64,000 bases of DNA from UBA2821 sp902763335 (GCA_052066835.1 JBQHRJ010000011.1); one strand, 5' to 3'; counted from the stretch's first letter, positions 54,805 through 63,513 are shown. Translations and numbers: made by a program. The notes: generated by a model from the sequence alone, not told the origin.

Positions 54805-54927
54805 AGATTAGTGTGTCAAAAGAGGTGCTACGCACCAGCCGAACACAATATGTGGCATTGCAAGCTAGCTTGCAAATACACATATCTGTGTCGGCTAATC
54901 CCCGTAGGGGCTTTTGACACACTAATC
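54805..54927. repeat. Cloverleaf palindromic element, family 1, copy 3 (inverted)
   Basis: Perfect 17-bp arms (54805-54821, 54911-54927; GATTAGTGTGTCAAAAG). The core is in reverse order relative to copies 1 and 2: GGTGC-TAC-GCACC (54823-54835), long central stem (54837-54894, tip TTGCAAGCTAGCTTGCAA), CCCC-GTA-GGGG (54900-54910). It lies between the ABC permease and histidine kinase genes. Confidence 0.85.
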
Positions 54928-54962
54928 ATATGATGTATCATTCCACAGTTACATTTTTCTGT

Positions 54963-55802
54963 TTATATATCTCTTTTATTCTGTAATATCATACTAACAC
55001 ATATTGTTGCAATTGTGAATACCCCTCCAACAACAAATGCACGTACGATGCCGTCTGTCGGTGTCTGTAATGACATTCTCTGCATAATTGTATCAGGCAT
55101 ATACATTGATATATTAAATGATGTAATACCGATTTTCACAAGCAGCCAGTTAATCAGATTGTACACAAGACTTGTCATTCCAAAACCTACTATCATAGCC
55201 ACACCAATACCTATTGCAGAACTCCTGCCTGATGTACATATGAGAATAAACAAGCCTGATATTCCCATATACAATGCAAATATTGCCAGCCAGATTATTA
55301 AATATTTCGGTTGAAATCCAAATACTACCTTATATTTTGAAGCGTATATTAATGACGTGAGTGCAACGATTACAAACTCGACAGCATACATACATAATGT
55401 ATATGCTGCCATTATGTACATTTTTGATGCACATAACATACCCTTTTTAGGAATCTGGCCCCCGATAGATTTTATAAATCCGTTCTTATACTCGCCATAA
55501 ATATATATCGCAATAATGATTCCCCAGAACACCATATTCAAAACCGGTGCAATGTCCTTCGTAAACATCTGACATATGTTTAATTCTGTGCTGTTTCCAC
55601 CCTCTACGGTCACAAGTGCTTTTCCCCCATTAAGATCTACGGATTCACTCACATTATAACTTTCCGCATCTGCCGAATCTTTCATTGTCATTGCACTTAT
55701 CACAACGCCTAATATTGTTACGGCTATAAGTATTGCTGTGATTACATGTACCGTCCTCGTTCTTACAAATCTGTAATTTTCCATTCTGAATAAACTAAAC
55801 AT
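54963..55802 (-). CDS. ABC-2 type permease of peptide-resistance transporter
   Basis: 279 residues with six membrane helices and a large extracellular loop between helices 1 and 2 (SADAESYNVSESVDLNGGK). The layout is that of BcrB/LanE-like permeases. It overlaps the ABC ATPase gene by 8 bases. ATG 55802 follows AGGAGGCGG; the longer frame would run into the ATPase gene. With the ATPase, kinase and regulator it forms a likely self-inducing defence pump. Confidence 0.85.
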   Translation of the reverse strand: MFSLFRMENYRFVRTRTVHVITAILIAVTILGVVISAMTMKDSADAESYNVSESVDLNGGKALVTVEGGNSTELNICQMFTKDIAPVLNMVFWGIIIAIYIYGEYKNGFIKSIGGQIPKKGMLCASKMYIMAAYTLCMYAVEFVIVALTSLIYASKYKVVFGFQPKYLIIWLAIFALYMGISGLFILICTSGRSSAIGIGVAMIVGFGMTSLVYNLINWLLVKIGITSFNISMYMPDTIMQRMSLQTPTDGIVRAFVVGGVFTIATICVSMILQNKRDI

Positions 55803-56709
55803 TTTTTCCGCCTCCTGTAATATTAATATAATAGTCTTCCAATGACTCATTTTTTCTCACAAGCTCATAAACATCTATATTCGCATTTATAAGCTGTCTT
55901 AACATATCAGGTGTGCGGTCTATTCCTTCCAGCACGTTTATATGGTTTTTATCAATAACCATCATGTCTTTTATACCCATCTTATCAAGTTCAAGCATTG
56001 CCTTTTCTGTATTGTTTACACTGATTTCCACACGTTTAGTACATTTCTCGATTAAATGTTCAGCTGTAATTTCCTCTAACAGCTCTCCATTCTGGATAAA
56101 TCCGTACTTATTTGCAATCTTTGATAATTCATCAAGAAGGTGGCTGGATATTATAAATGAAATATTGCGTTCTGTATTTAATCTTTCTATAGTTTCCCTC
56201 ACTTCAATGATTCCCTGTGGGTCAAGTCCGTTTATGGGTTCATCGAGAATTATTATATCAGGACTTCCTATAAGTGACATTGCTATTCCGAGTCTCTGCT
56301 TCATTCCGAGTGAAAATGCACCGGCTTTCTTCTTACCCGTATCTGAAAGTCCAACCATTTCAAGCAATTCATCAGCGATCTTTATGTCAGGAACACCTAT
56401 TGCTTTACACTTTATAATAAGATTGTCTCTGGCACTGAGTTTCGGAAAAATACCCGGATTTTCTATCAGGCATCCAATTCTTGCTCTTGTCACAGGATTG
56501 TTAAGTCCCTCTTTCTCAAACACATCAAAGGTTCCGCCTGTAGGCTGTGAAAGACCACTTATCATTCTCAGAATAGTAGTCTTTCCGGCTCCATTACGTC
56601 CGACCAGACCATATATCTGACCTTTTTCAAGATGTATATTGATATCTTTTGCAGCATAATGAGAACCATATTTTTTTGTCAGATTTTTAGTTTCCAATAT
56701 GTACTTCAT
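55795..56709 (-). CDS. ABC transporter ATP-binding protein, BcrA/LanF-like
   Basis: 304 residues. Walker A GLVGRNGAGKTTILRMISG, signature FSLGMKQRLGIAMSL, Walker B IIILDEPINGLDPQG and H-loop ISSHLLDELSK. The C-terminal 80 residues match the bacitracin/lantibiotic-immunity type extension. Probably exports or detaches antimicrobial peptides. Between the response regulator and permease genes. Confidence 0.93.
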   Translation of the reverse strand: MKYILETKNLTKKYGSHYAAKDINIHLEKGQIYGLVGRNGAGKTTILRMISGLSQPTGGTFDVFEKEGLNNPVTRARIGCLIENPGIFPKLSARDNLIIKCKAIGVPDIKIADELLEMVGLSDTGKKKAGAFSLGMKQRLGIAMSLIGSPDIIILDEPINGLDPQGIIEVRETIERLNTERNISFIISSHLLDELSKIANKYGFIQNGELLEEITAEHLIEKCTKRVEISVNNTEKAMLELDKMGIKDMMVIDKNHINVLEGIDRTPDMLRQLINANIDVYELVRKNESLEDYYINITGGGKNV

Positions 56710-56797
56710 AATTTTTCTTTTCCTTTCCTAAGCTTGATTCTATGATAAAAAAGATACGTTAATTAAACGCAAAGAAAAGTTTAAGAAATGTTAAAGA

Positions 56798-57478
56798 TTA
56801 TTCTTTCATTTTAAATCCGATTCCCCATACAGTCGATATATATTCTTTTTCCGACACTTCTTTAATCTTTTTTCTGATATTACTTATATGTACATTTACG
56901 GTTTTATCCTCACCTTCGTATATCTCATCCCACGCATAATCATATATTGCCTGTTTTGAAAAAACCTGCTTTGGTGATGACATCAAAAGCTCCATTATCC
57001 TGTATTCCTGCCTTGTGAGGGATATCATCTCATCTTCCACACTCAACGTACAGCCATCCGGTTCAAGCGTGAGTTCCCTGTATGCAACCTTTTTCCCTGC
57101 ATCATCCGTCACTGAATTTCTCCTTATCTGGACCTGAACTCTTGCAAGCAATTCTTTAATGTCAAACGGCTTTGTAATATAATCCTCAGCTCCAAGCTCC
57201 AGACATTTTACCTTACCGTCTATATTATCTTTTGCAGATAAAATAATGATTGGAAGGCTTGCTATCTCCTTTGACCTGCAGATAAATTCTTCTCCGGAAA
57301 TTCCCGGAAGCATCAAATCAAGAATTATAACCCTGAACTTGTATTCCCTGATCACCAACATACCTTCAGTTCCGGAGAATGCCTGCATACAGGTATAACC
57401 GCCCTTTGTCAGGGCATCTCTTATCATGTTATTTATGTCAACATCATCATCAATAATAAGAACATCGTACTTTTTCAT
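56798..57478 (-). CDS. OmpR-type response regulator
   Basis: 226 residues. Receiver domain (about 1-118) with acidic pocket IIDDDVD, phospho-acceptor VIILDLMLPG (Asp about 53), Ser/Thr ILSAKD and Lys ITKPFD. Winged-helix DNA-binding domain (about 130-226: LTRQEYRIMELLMSSP, DKTVNVHISNIRKKI, VWGIGFKM). First gene of the RR-ABC-permease-HK-patatin operon. ATG 57478 chosen because the family start MKKYDVLIIDDD begins there. Confidence 0.93.
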   Translation of the reverse strand: MKKYDVLIIDDDVDINNMIRDALTKGGYTCMQAFSGTEGMLVIREYKFRVIILDLMLPGISGEEFICRSKEIASLPIIILSAKDNIDGKVKCLELGAEDYITKPFDIKELLARVQVQIRRNSVTDDAGKKVAYRELTLEPDGCTLSVEDEMISLTRQEYRIMELLMSSPKQVFSKQAIYDYAWDEIYEGEDKTVNVHISNIRKKIKEVSEKEYISTVWGIGFKMKE

Positions 57479-57564
57479 ACTTTTCACCCATTTTATTTTG
57501 ATACACATAAACTTAACATGAATCACACTCTTTGTCAAATTCATCCATTGCTGTTTGATAAGGG

Positions 57565-58383
57565 TTAATTATTCAAAACATTCTTTATTCTCTCCATACA
57601 CTCTGCTATCACCGCTCTCGGTGCAGCTACATTTATACGTTGAAATCCTTTTCCTGTTGTTCCAAATATTTTTCCACTGTCAAGCCACAGCTTCGCATCA
57701 TTTACAATGCGTCTGTCAAGCTCTTCCCCATCCCTATACGCTGCCTCAGCCGCTACAAGTCCCAAAACTCCAAGCTGGCTGATTCCTGCTGCATCTGTCT
57801 GTTTTCTGAACTTAGTTCTGAGTTCTCTGTTCGGAATAAAAATATTTGATATCATCATGCTCGCAAGATTGAATGTTTTACTTGGTGATGTACATATAAC
57901 TGATATATCTTTAAATTCTTTTTTTACTGAAGCAAATACCGTGTGTTTTCCCTTAAATATAAAATCATTATGAATCTCGTCACTTACCACTGTCACTCCA
58001 TATTTAAGACATATGTCTCCAAGTTTTAACAGTTCCTCTTCTGTAAAAACTCTCCCTGATGGATTATGAGGATTGCAAAGCAAAAACAATTTAATATTAT
58101 TCTCTGTTATCTTTTTTTCAAAATCTTCAAAATCTATATGATAGCGGTTATCATCACCAATATATAAATCACTGCTCACTATATTTCTTCCGTTATCCCT
58201 TATAACTTCAGAGAACGGATAATATACAGGCTGTTGAATAAGAACACTGTCTCCGGATTCTGTATATGCCTTCACCGCCATTGCCAGTGCAAATACAACT
58301 CCCGGTGTTTTAATAAGCCACTGTTCTTCCACATCCCATCCATGATGTTTTTTAATCCATCCTGCTACAGTATCAAAATATCT
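57565..58383 (-). pseudogene. patB: PatB/MalY-type C-S lyase remnant, 5' end deleted
   Basis: About 272 codons of a MalY/PatB aminotransferase-fold cystathionine lyase. They begin at RYFDTVAGWIKKHHGWD and run through WLIKTPGVVFALAMAV, LCNPHNPSGRVF, SDEIHNDF and the PLP lysine SPSKTFNLASM to a normal end. The first 70-110 residues are missing and the frame joins, out of phase, the 5' part of a metB-like gene. PatB would split cystathionine or cysteine to pyruvate, ammonia and a thiol. No start codon or ribosome-binding site serves this fragment except an internal ATG at 58332. Confidence 0.8.
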
Positions 58384-58679
58384 GCTTCTGCAATAATATG
58401 GTCGCCCGGTTTAAATATTTCCATGAGAAGTGTAATTGCCGCCATACCTGTAGACAATGCAAATGCATCTGTTCCACCTTCCAGATTTGCAACTGTCTTC
58501 TCAAGATGTTCTCTGGTAGGATTCTGGAGTCTGCTGTAATCATATCCTGTACTCTGTCCCACACCCGGATGTGCATATGTTGCTGTCTGATATATCGGAT
58601 AACTTAACGCTCCATAATTTTCTGTTTTACCTTCTGTTTCTTCTAAGTGCAAACATCGTGTATTTAGTCCTCTCTCCAT
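58365..58679 (-). pseudogene. MetB/MccB-type PLP enzyme fragment, 3' end deleted
   Basis: The first ~104 codons of a Cys/Met metabolism PLP enzyme (cystathionine gamma-synthase/lyase family). It reads from ATG 58679: GLNTRCLHLEETEGK, YGALSYPIYQTATYAHPG, YDYSRLQNPTREHLEKTVANLEGG and ALSTGMAAITLLMEIFKPGDHIIAEAD, then four stray codons and a stop at 58365. The PLP-lysine half (about 275 codons) is gone. The break coincides with the start of the patB fragment, so one deletion has fused two neighbouring genes. Confidence 0.85.
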
Positions 58680-58697
58680 ATGGCACACCCCTTTTCT

Positions 58698-59678
58698 TTA
58701 TTTGTACATATTTGTTGATAAATATTTAAATGCATTATCTGCCAGAATTACTACTATATTTTTACCTTCTGCCTCAGGTCTTTTTGCAATCTGTGTTGCG
58801 GTCCAAAGTGCTGCTCCTGCTGAATGTCCGACAAAGAATCCTTCCTGTCTTACCAGTTTTCTTCCTGTCTCATATGCATCTTCTGCTATTACCTCGAGGC
58901 ACTCATCGTACTTTGCATTAAACTGTGCAAACAGAGTCGGTACTTTATCATCAGGCACTCCGTCAAATTTCAAAACTCCGTCTATAGTATTTCTATCAGG
59001 GAAATTAGGATTTTTTAATGACTGTGCTGCCGGCTGTGCACCGATTACCTGTATATCAGGATTTTTTGTTCTAAGGTATGCAGAAAGTCCTGCAAGTGTA
59101 CCGCCTGTTCCGACGAGCTGTACTACATAATCCACATTTCCATCTGTATCTCTCCATATCTCAGGACCTGTTCCATTTATATGTGCTCTGACATTTGCAG
59201 GATTTGAGCACTGGTCAATATAAAACCATCCTTTAGATTTTGCAAAACTGTTCATTATATCTCCCAGCCCTGCTAACGAAAGTCCTGTTTTTAACATCTC
59301 AGGAAATCCCGGTACATCAGTTACCTGCAAAAGCACTGCCCCCAATGCCTTAAGAATCTGTGAATGCTCTACTGACACCTGCGGCTGTATAACTGCCACA
59401 TACTTATATCCTTTTGCATTTGCATATGTTGCTGTAGCTATTCCTGTATTTCCACTTGTAAAATCCACAATGGTCATACCCGGCTTCAATTTTCCCTCAT
59501 ACTCTGCTTCCTCTATCATGTTGATAGCTGCCCTGTCCTTGACACTTCCTGAAGGATTAAAATACTCAAACTTTGCAAGAATGTGACCTTTAAGTCCTTC
59601 TGCCTCTTCATATCTGTGTAATCTTACTAACGGTGTGTTTCCAACAAGTTCTGTAATTGAATCATATATTCTACCCAT
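58698..59678 (-). CDS. cysK: Cysteine synthase (O-acetylserine sulfhydrylase)
   Basis: 326 residues. PLP lysine in NPSGSVKDRAA (Lys47), substrate loop TSGNTGIATATYA, and GTGGTLAGLSAYLRTKNPD for PLP phosphate binding. It makes cysteine from O-acetylserine and sulfide in the cytoplasm. It starts 11 bases after the LanC-like gene (ATG 59678, AGGAGG site) and ends 18 bases before the chimeric metB/patB remnant. The likely ancestral operon was lanC-cysK-metB-patB. Confidence 0.93.
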   Translation of the reverse strand: MGRIYDSITELVGNTPLVRLHRYEEAEGLKGHILAKFEYFNPSGSVKDRAAINMIEEAEYEGKLKPGMTIVDFTSGNTGIATATYANAKGYKYVAVIQPQVSVEHSQILKALGAVLLQVTDVPGFPEMLKTGLSLAGLGDIMNSFAKSKGWFYIDQCSNPANVRAHINGTGPEIWRDTDGNVDYVVQLVGTGGTLAGLSAYLRTKNPDIQVIGAQPAAQSLKNPNFPDRNTIDGVLKFDGVPDDKVPTLFAQFNAKYDECLEVIAEDAYETGRKLVRQEGFFVGHSAGAALWTATQIAKRPEAEGKNIVVILADNAFKYLSTNMYK

Positions 59679-59689
59679 GATGATACCTC

Positions 59690-61111
59690 CTAAAAATTGT
59701 ATTCTATAATTTCCACGTACTTTTCTTCTTTTAAAACACCTACAAGTGATAACAGGCTCCACGCATTTCCGGCTGTTCCGATATACAGACCTGAATATGT
59801 ATGAACATCCTGCGGTATGGTTCTCCACCAGTTTCCAAGCCATCTTCTGTTATTTCCTAATTTGTAAATGTCATCACTGTCATCATCTACATGCGACTGA
59901 CCTATAACGGTCCTTGCTGTTCTTTTGGCATATTTAAGAAACTCCTTATCTCCCGTGAGTTTATACACTGAGATGAAATGTTCCAGAAGTCCCGGTGTTC
60001 CGCAGCACAATGCCTGACTTCTCCAATATCCTCTTGAGAAATTCTCCGGCGCACCCGCTTCTATAATTCCTCGTGACAGTTTCTTAACCCAGTCAAGATA
60101 TTCTTCCTCTTTTGTAATCTTATATAATGCTTCAAAGAGAAGTGCCGTTCCTGCCGGTCCATGACAGGTGCTAAGATAATAAAACTCTGTCGATGGTCCT
60201 CTCTTCTCACTGTCAAGGTATGGAACAAGTACAGCCTCATCATTTCCAACTGCTATACCCTGTATATATTTAGCTCCGTCTTTTGCCGCCTGCAAAAATT
60301 TTTCTTCCTTCGTTGCGTTATATAATATAGTAAATATCCACGCAACTCCTGAAGTACCATGTGCCAGATTTACCCAGAAAACATCATCCGGAAAATCAAT
60401 AATCGAGAGGTCAACCACATTCCAATATTTGCCTCCATTTGGTGCATCTTTTCCCTTTGTGATAACATAATCTCCAAATGCTTTGGCTGCATCGAGGTAT
60501 TTTTTATCATTTGTAATCTCATAAACTGAAACCAGATACGTTACAAATCCGGCATCTCCACACAAATCATTCTGCTGGCTCCAATATATTCCATCCAGAC
60601 TTTTCTTTGCAACCGCAAGCAGATCATCCGCTGCCTTAATCACATAATCTTTATATTTTTCATCTGATGTAACCTCATAAAGTTTCAAAACCAGATATAC
60701 ACTTCCGGTTGGTCCGTTATAATATCCGGCTATCCATCCCGGCATATTCTTAACATGCACCAGTTTATCTTCTACGCCCTTACTGTTAAATGCTCTTTCA
60801 TAAAATTTTGTTCCTTCATCCGTAGCAATAATATCAGCCGCTGCCTCTTTTGCTTCATCAAGATATTCATCCTTGCCTGTTACCTGATAAAGTCTCAGAT
60901 AAAACAATCCGATACCTGCCGAACCACCATACAATGCTTTCTCTGTGAGCATTGGATACTCTGAAAAATCTTCATCTGAATTAGGACTCTGAATCCATCT
61001 TTTTCCGTATGGAGTTTTCTTTTCAGTAATTTTTATCCATCGTGCTGTCTCCTCCGCTATCTCAATATAATCATCTGTTCTATACTGTTTAAATAAAATA
61101 TTATTCTTCAT
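59690..61111 (-). CDS. Stand-alone LanC-like alpha-toroid protein
   Basis: 473 residues made of seven repeats of a helix pair with a G-x-x-G turn (GGSAGIGLFYLRLYQVTG, NGPTGSVYLVLKLYEVTS, CGDAGFVTYLVSVYEITN, HGTSGVAWIFTILYNATK, HGPAGTALLFEALYKITK, CGTPGLLEHFISVYKLTG, IGTAGNAWSLLSL), the LanC barrel. LanC-type active-site positions are His251, Cys316 (TCHG) and Cys369-Cys370 (LCCG). The usual Cys-His of the last motif is Cys-Cys, giving a predicted three-cysteine zinc site as in ProcM-like cyclases. No dehydratase or precursor peptide is nearby. Operon with cysK suggests a thiol-addition or sulfur role (inference). ATG 61111 follows CGGAGG. Confidence 0.85.
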   Translation of the reverse strand: MKNNILFKQYRTDDYIEIAEETARWIKITEKKTPYGKRWIQSPNSDEDFSEYPMLTEKALYGGSAGIGLFYLRLYQVTGKDEYLDEAKEAAADIIATDEGTKFYERAFNSKGVEDKLVHVKNMPGWIAGYYNGPTGSVYLVLKLYEVTSDEKYKDYVIKAADDLLAVAKKSLDGIYWSQQNDLCGDAGFVTYLVSVYEITNDKKYLDAAKAFGDYVITKGKDAPNGGKYWNVVDLSIIDFPDDVFWVNLAHGTSGVAWIFTILYNATKEEKFLQAAKDGAKYIQGIAVGNDEAVLVPYLDSEKRGPSTEFYYLSTCHGPAGTALLFEALYKITKEEEYLDWVKKLSRGIIEAGAPENFSRGYWRSQALCCGTPGLLEHFISVYKLTGDKEFLKYAKRTARTVIGQSHVDDDSDDIYKLGNNRRWLGNWWRTIPQDVHTYSGLYIGTAGNAWSLLSLVGVLKEEKYVEIIEYNF

Positions 61112-61212
61112 TTTCGTCCTCCGTTTCTTAATGTATACTTTTTCTATAGGATTTATGATGTTATAATACACCATTTATTCCTTTTTTCATAATCTATGTT
61201 TTCTATGATACA

Positions 61213-61231
61213 TTATAGCTAAAAGCTATAA
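61213..61231 (-). promoter_or_regulatory. LysR-type operator before lanC-cysK operon
   Basis: Perfect 8-bp inverted repeat TTATAGCT-AAA-AGCTATAA. It lies about 102 bases before the LanC-like ATG and about 108 bases after the stop of the LysR gene, at the distance expected for LysR activation of a weak-looking promoter. Confidence 0.65.
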
Positions 61232-61271
61232 CCTGATTAACAATAAATACTATGCTGATACTGATTTGTAC

Positions 61272-61320
61272 AAAAAAAGAACATTATCACCACAAACACA
61301 TGTCTGCATGATAATGTTCT
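61272..61320 (-). terminator. Terminator after LysR gene
   Basis: GAACATTATCA (61279-61289) pairs perfectly with TGATAATGTTC (61309-61319), followed on the minus strand by seven Ts. It lies 19 bases past the LysR stop. Confidence 0.88.
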
Positions 61321-61338
61321 GTATGTTTTCTTATTATT

Positions 61339-62250
61339 TTATTCCAATGTTTTTTCCTTATATTTACTTAACTCTTCTATATATTTCTGTCCCATTTCGC
61401 TTATGACCGATGACTTCCTTGCAATATATCCTATGGTCATCTTCTCATCTGTTTTGAGTTTTATCGCACAATACTCCGAACCGTTAAGATCCTCACAGAT
61501 TATCCCTGAGCATAATGTATATCCGTTTATACCAACCATAAGGTTCAGCATTGTCGCTCTGTCATTTGCCCTGACAAGTCTCTTATACTCATATGTGCTT
61601 AGGACTTCTTCTGCAAAATAAAAGGAATTGTAATCCCCCTGTGCGAATGAAAGACACGGATATGGTTCTAAATCTTCCATTGTAACTTCTGCTTTCTCTG
61701 CCAACGGATTCTGTTTGCTCATATAAGCATAGATGCTGCAATCAAACAATGGAGTGAATTTAATTCCGGCTTCATTAAACATTTTATTTAAAACCGTCTT
61801 ATTATAGTTATTCAGATACAAAACTCCAATTTCACTCTTCTGGTTTTTCACATTTTCTATAACCTCATGTGTTTTTGTCTCATGAATTTCAAACTCGTAT
61901 TCATCCATTCCATACTGTCTGATTACCTTTATAAATGCATTTACCGCAAACGTATAATGCTGCATAGACACATGAAACGCTCTCTTTGTATTACTTTTGG
62001 ATATATATTTCGCATCTAATATTTCATACTGTTCAACCACAGATTTGGCATATCCTAAAAACTCTGCTCCCTTTACAGTTAAGGAAATGCCGCTCTTAGA
62101 ACGTATAAAAATATCAAATCCGACTTCATTTTCCAATGACTGTAATGCATTTGTAAGACTCGGCTGTGATATATACAGTTTCTTTGCCGCTTCATTTATT
62201 GAATTTACCTTTGATATAGCAATTATATATTTCAACTGATTTATCGTCAT
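61339..62250 (-). CDS. LysR family regulator of the lanC-cysK operon
   Basis: 303 residues. Winged helix-turn-helix (residues 1-60; SINEAAKKLYISQPSLTNALQSLENEVG) and a LysR effector domain (about 90-295). It resembles LysR proteins that control sulfur or amino-acid genes, but no specific ortholog is certain. It is upstream of the LanC-like gene on the same strand, separated by a strong terminator and a palindromic operator. It follows the GNAT gene by 19 bases. Confidence 0.9.
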   Translation of the reverse strand: MTINQLKYIIAISKVNSINEAAKKLYISQPSLTNALQSLENEVGFDIFIRSKSGISLTVKGAEFLGYAKSVVEQYEILDAKYISKSNTKRAFHVSMQHYTFAVNAFIKVIRQYGMDEYEFEIHETKTHEVIENVKNQKSEIGVLYLNNYNKTVLNKMFNEAGIKFTPLFDCSIYAYMSKQNPLAEKAEVTMEDLEPYPCLSFAQGDYNSFYFAEEVLSTYEYKRLVRANDRATMLNLMVGINGYTLCSGIICEDLNGSEYCAIKLKTDEKMTIGYIARKSSVISEMGQKYIEELSKYKEKTLE

Positions 62251-62269
62251 TAATCTGCCATCCTGTCTT

Positions 62270-62782
62270 CTAATCCGTTATGCTGTAAGCCATCTCATGC
62301 CATTCTTCTCCACCCCATGTTGAATCTGCCATTCCGTTATCCACAAATCCCATCCTTTTATACATCTCAACCTTTGCATCAAGACAAGTCAGCGTGAGGG
62401 TATCTCTTCCATTCTTTTTTTCACGGGATGCATACTGTGACACCAGTTCCTTCGCCATTCCCTGTCTGCGGTACTCCGGAAGTACATCAAGTCCTAGCAG
62501 CATCACATTTTTTCCATCCGGTTCAAATAAACTGACATCAAGGAAAAATTCATCCCTGAATTTCTGTTCGTTTGTTGCCAGTCCGTTTAAAAATCCGGCA
62601 AGCCTTCCTGTCTGTTTATCAACTGCCACCAGAAAAAGTTCCGGTGCCTCAGCTACTCTTTCTCTTATATGCTCCTCTGAACAAGCCTCATTTGGCGGGA
62701 AACAAATCTGCTCTATCTTTGCCGCCTGTTCTGCCTCATCAGATTTAATACTTCTAAATTCAAATTTATCAAATATGCTCAC
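62270..62782 (-). CDS. GNAT family N-acetyltransferase
   Basis: 170 residues. GNAT core with acetyl-CoA binding motif A VMLLGLDVLPEYRRQGMAKELVSQYA (Q/RxxGxG/A type, about 95-120) and a C-terminal VEMYKRMGFVDNG. Substrate unknown. GTG start at 62782 with AGGAGAGG upstream. Between the DUF4272 remnant and LysR gene; likely co-transcribed with the former originally. Confidence 0.88.
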   Translation of the reverse strand: MSIFDKFEFRSIKSDEAEQAAKIEQICFPPNEACSEEHIRERVAEAPELFLVAVDKQTGRLAGFLNGLATNEQKFRDEFFLDVSLFEPDGKNVMLLGLDVLPEYRRQGMAKELVSQYASREKKNGRDTLTLTCLDAKVEMYKRMGFVDNGMADSTWGGEEWHEMAYSITD

Positions 62783-62798
62783 TTTACTTTCCTCTCCT

Positions 62799-63446
62799 TT
62801 ATGTCGGTGTACTTACGTCATCCCATTCTGCATCATCCATATTAATAAGCCAGTTTAATGTCTTATGTCTTGCCTGTGTGACTCCAGGATTAAGCTGTGC
62901 CGGTCCTGTCAGTCCGTGAATCCATGCATCCACACATGCCCAGTCCATTCTGTATATTAAATCTGCCTTATCTAAAATTTCCTTCTTAGATCTCATATTA
63001 CTATTGTTTATTATATCATCTATGGAAGAAAACTTACTCATAATTTCTACACATTTTCCAACGTTGCATATATCAACCGGCATATTCCATTCATTTAAGC
63101 CCAATGCCCATTCAAGTGCATAGAGATGTTCATAATTCCATGAATATTCTATTCGTTCATCTTCTTTGGATTTTTTATTATTCACATATGCATACTCAGC
63201 CGGTGACATAACTTCTCTTAAATCATCGATATTCTTTGTTTTTGCTATTTTCTTAATAAATTTGAGTGCTTCTTTGCACTTCATATTTTCATTTCGACGG
63301 TTCATCAGTCTCTCTGTAGCCTCTGACAAAAATCCCGATGCATCTGCATGTGCTATAACTCCTCCGCCAAACTGTTTTAATATATCATTAAAGATTTCCA
63401 TTACATCATCATAAGTTTCAATAAATGTACCCCCTGTATCTTTACG
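62799..63446 (-). pseudogene. DUF4272 protein cut by insertion sequence
   Basis: Reads as a DUF4272 protein from about 63446 to the stop at 62799: GGTFIETYDDVMEIFNDIL, LREVMSPAEYAYVNN, YSWNYEHLYALEWALGLNEW, DWACVDAWIHG, PGVTQARHKTLNWLI. An ATG at 63401 gives 200 residues, but coding-like sequence continues upstream to the left edge of the insertion sequence. The N-terminal part of the family is therefore missing. Function of DUF4272 is unknown. Confidence 0.65.
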
Positions 63447-63513
63447 GTAGTGTCAAGTTTACTACCTTATTTTTTATTAAAAACCTTTATTTTAGGGAGT
63501 TTGCAAACAAAAA

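Noticed and set aside
54757..54922. N-terminal extension of the histidine kinase
   Set aside because: It would translate palindromic element copy 3 into a Cys-rich peptide; ATG 54754 has GGAGGG and starts the normal anchor helix.
59690..61111. Lanthipeptide biosynthesis cluster around the LanC-like gene
   Set aside because: No dehydratase, precursor peptide with leader, or dedicated exporter is adjacent; neighbours are cysteine-metabolism genes.
27122..63446. All pseudogenes explained as sequencing error
   Set aside because: Single-base frameshifts could be errors, but several losses are 90-275 codon deletions or substitution-type stop codons, which base-calling noise does not produce. Assembly collapse remains possible.
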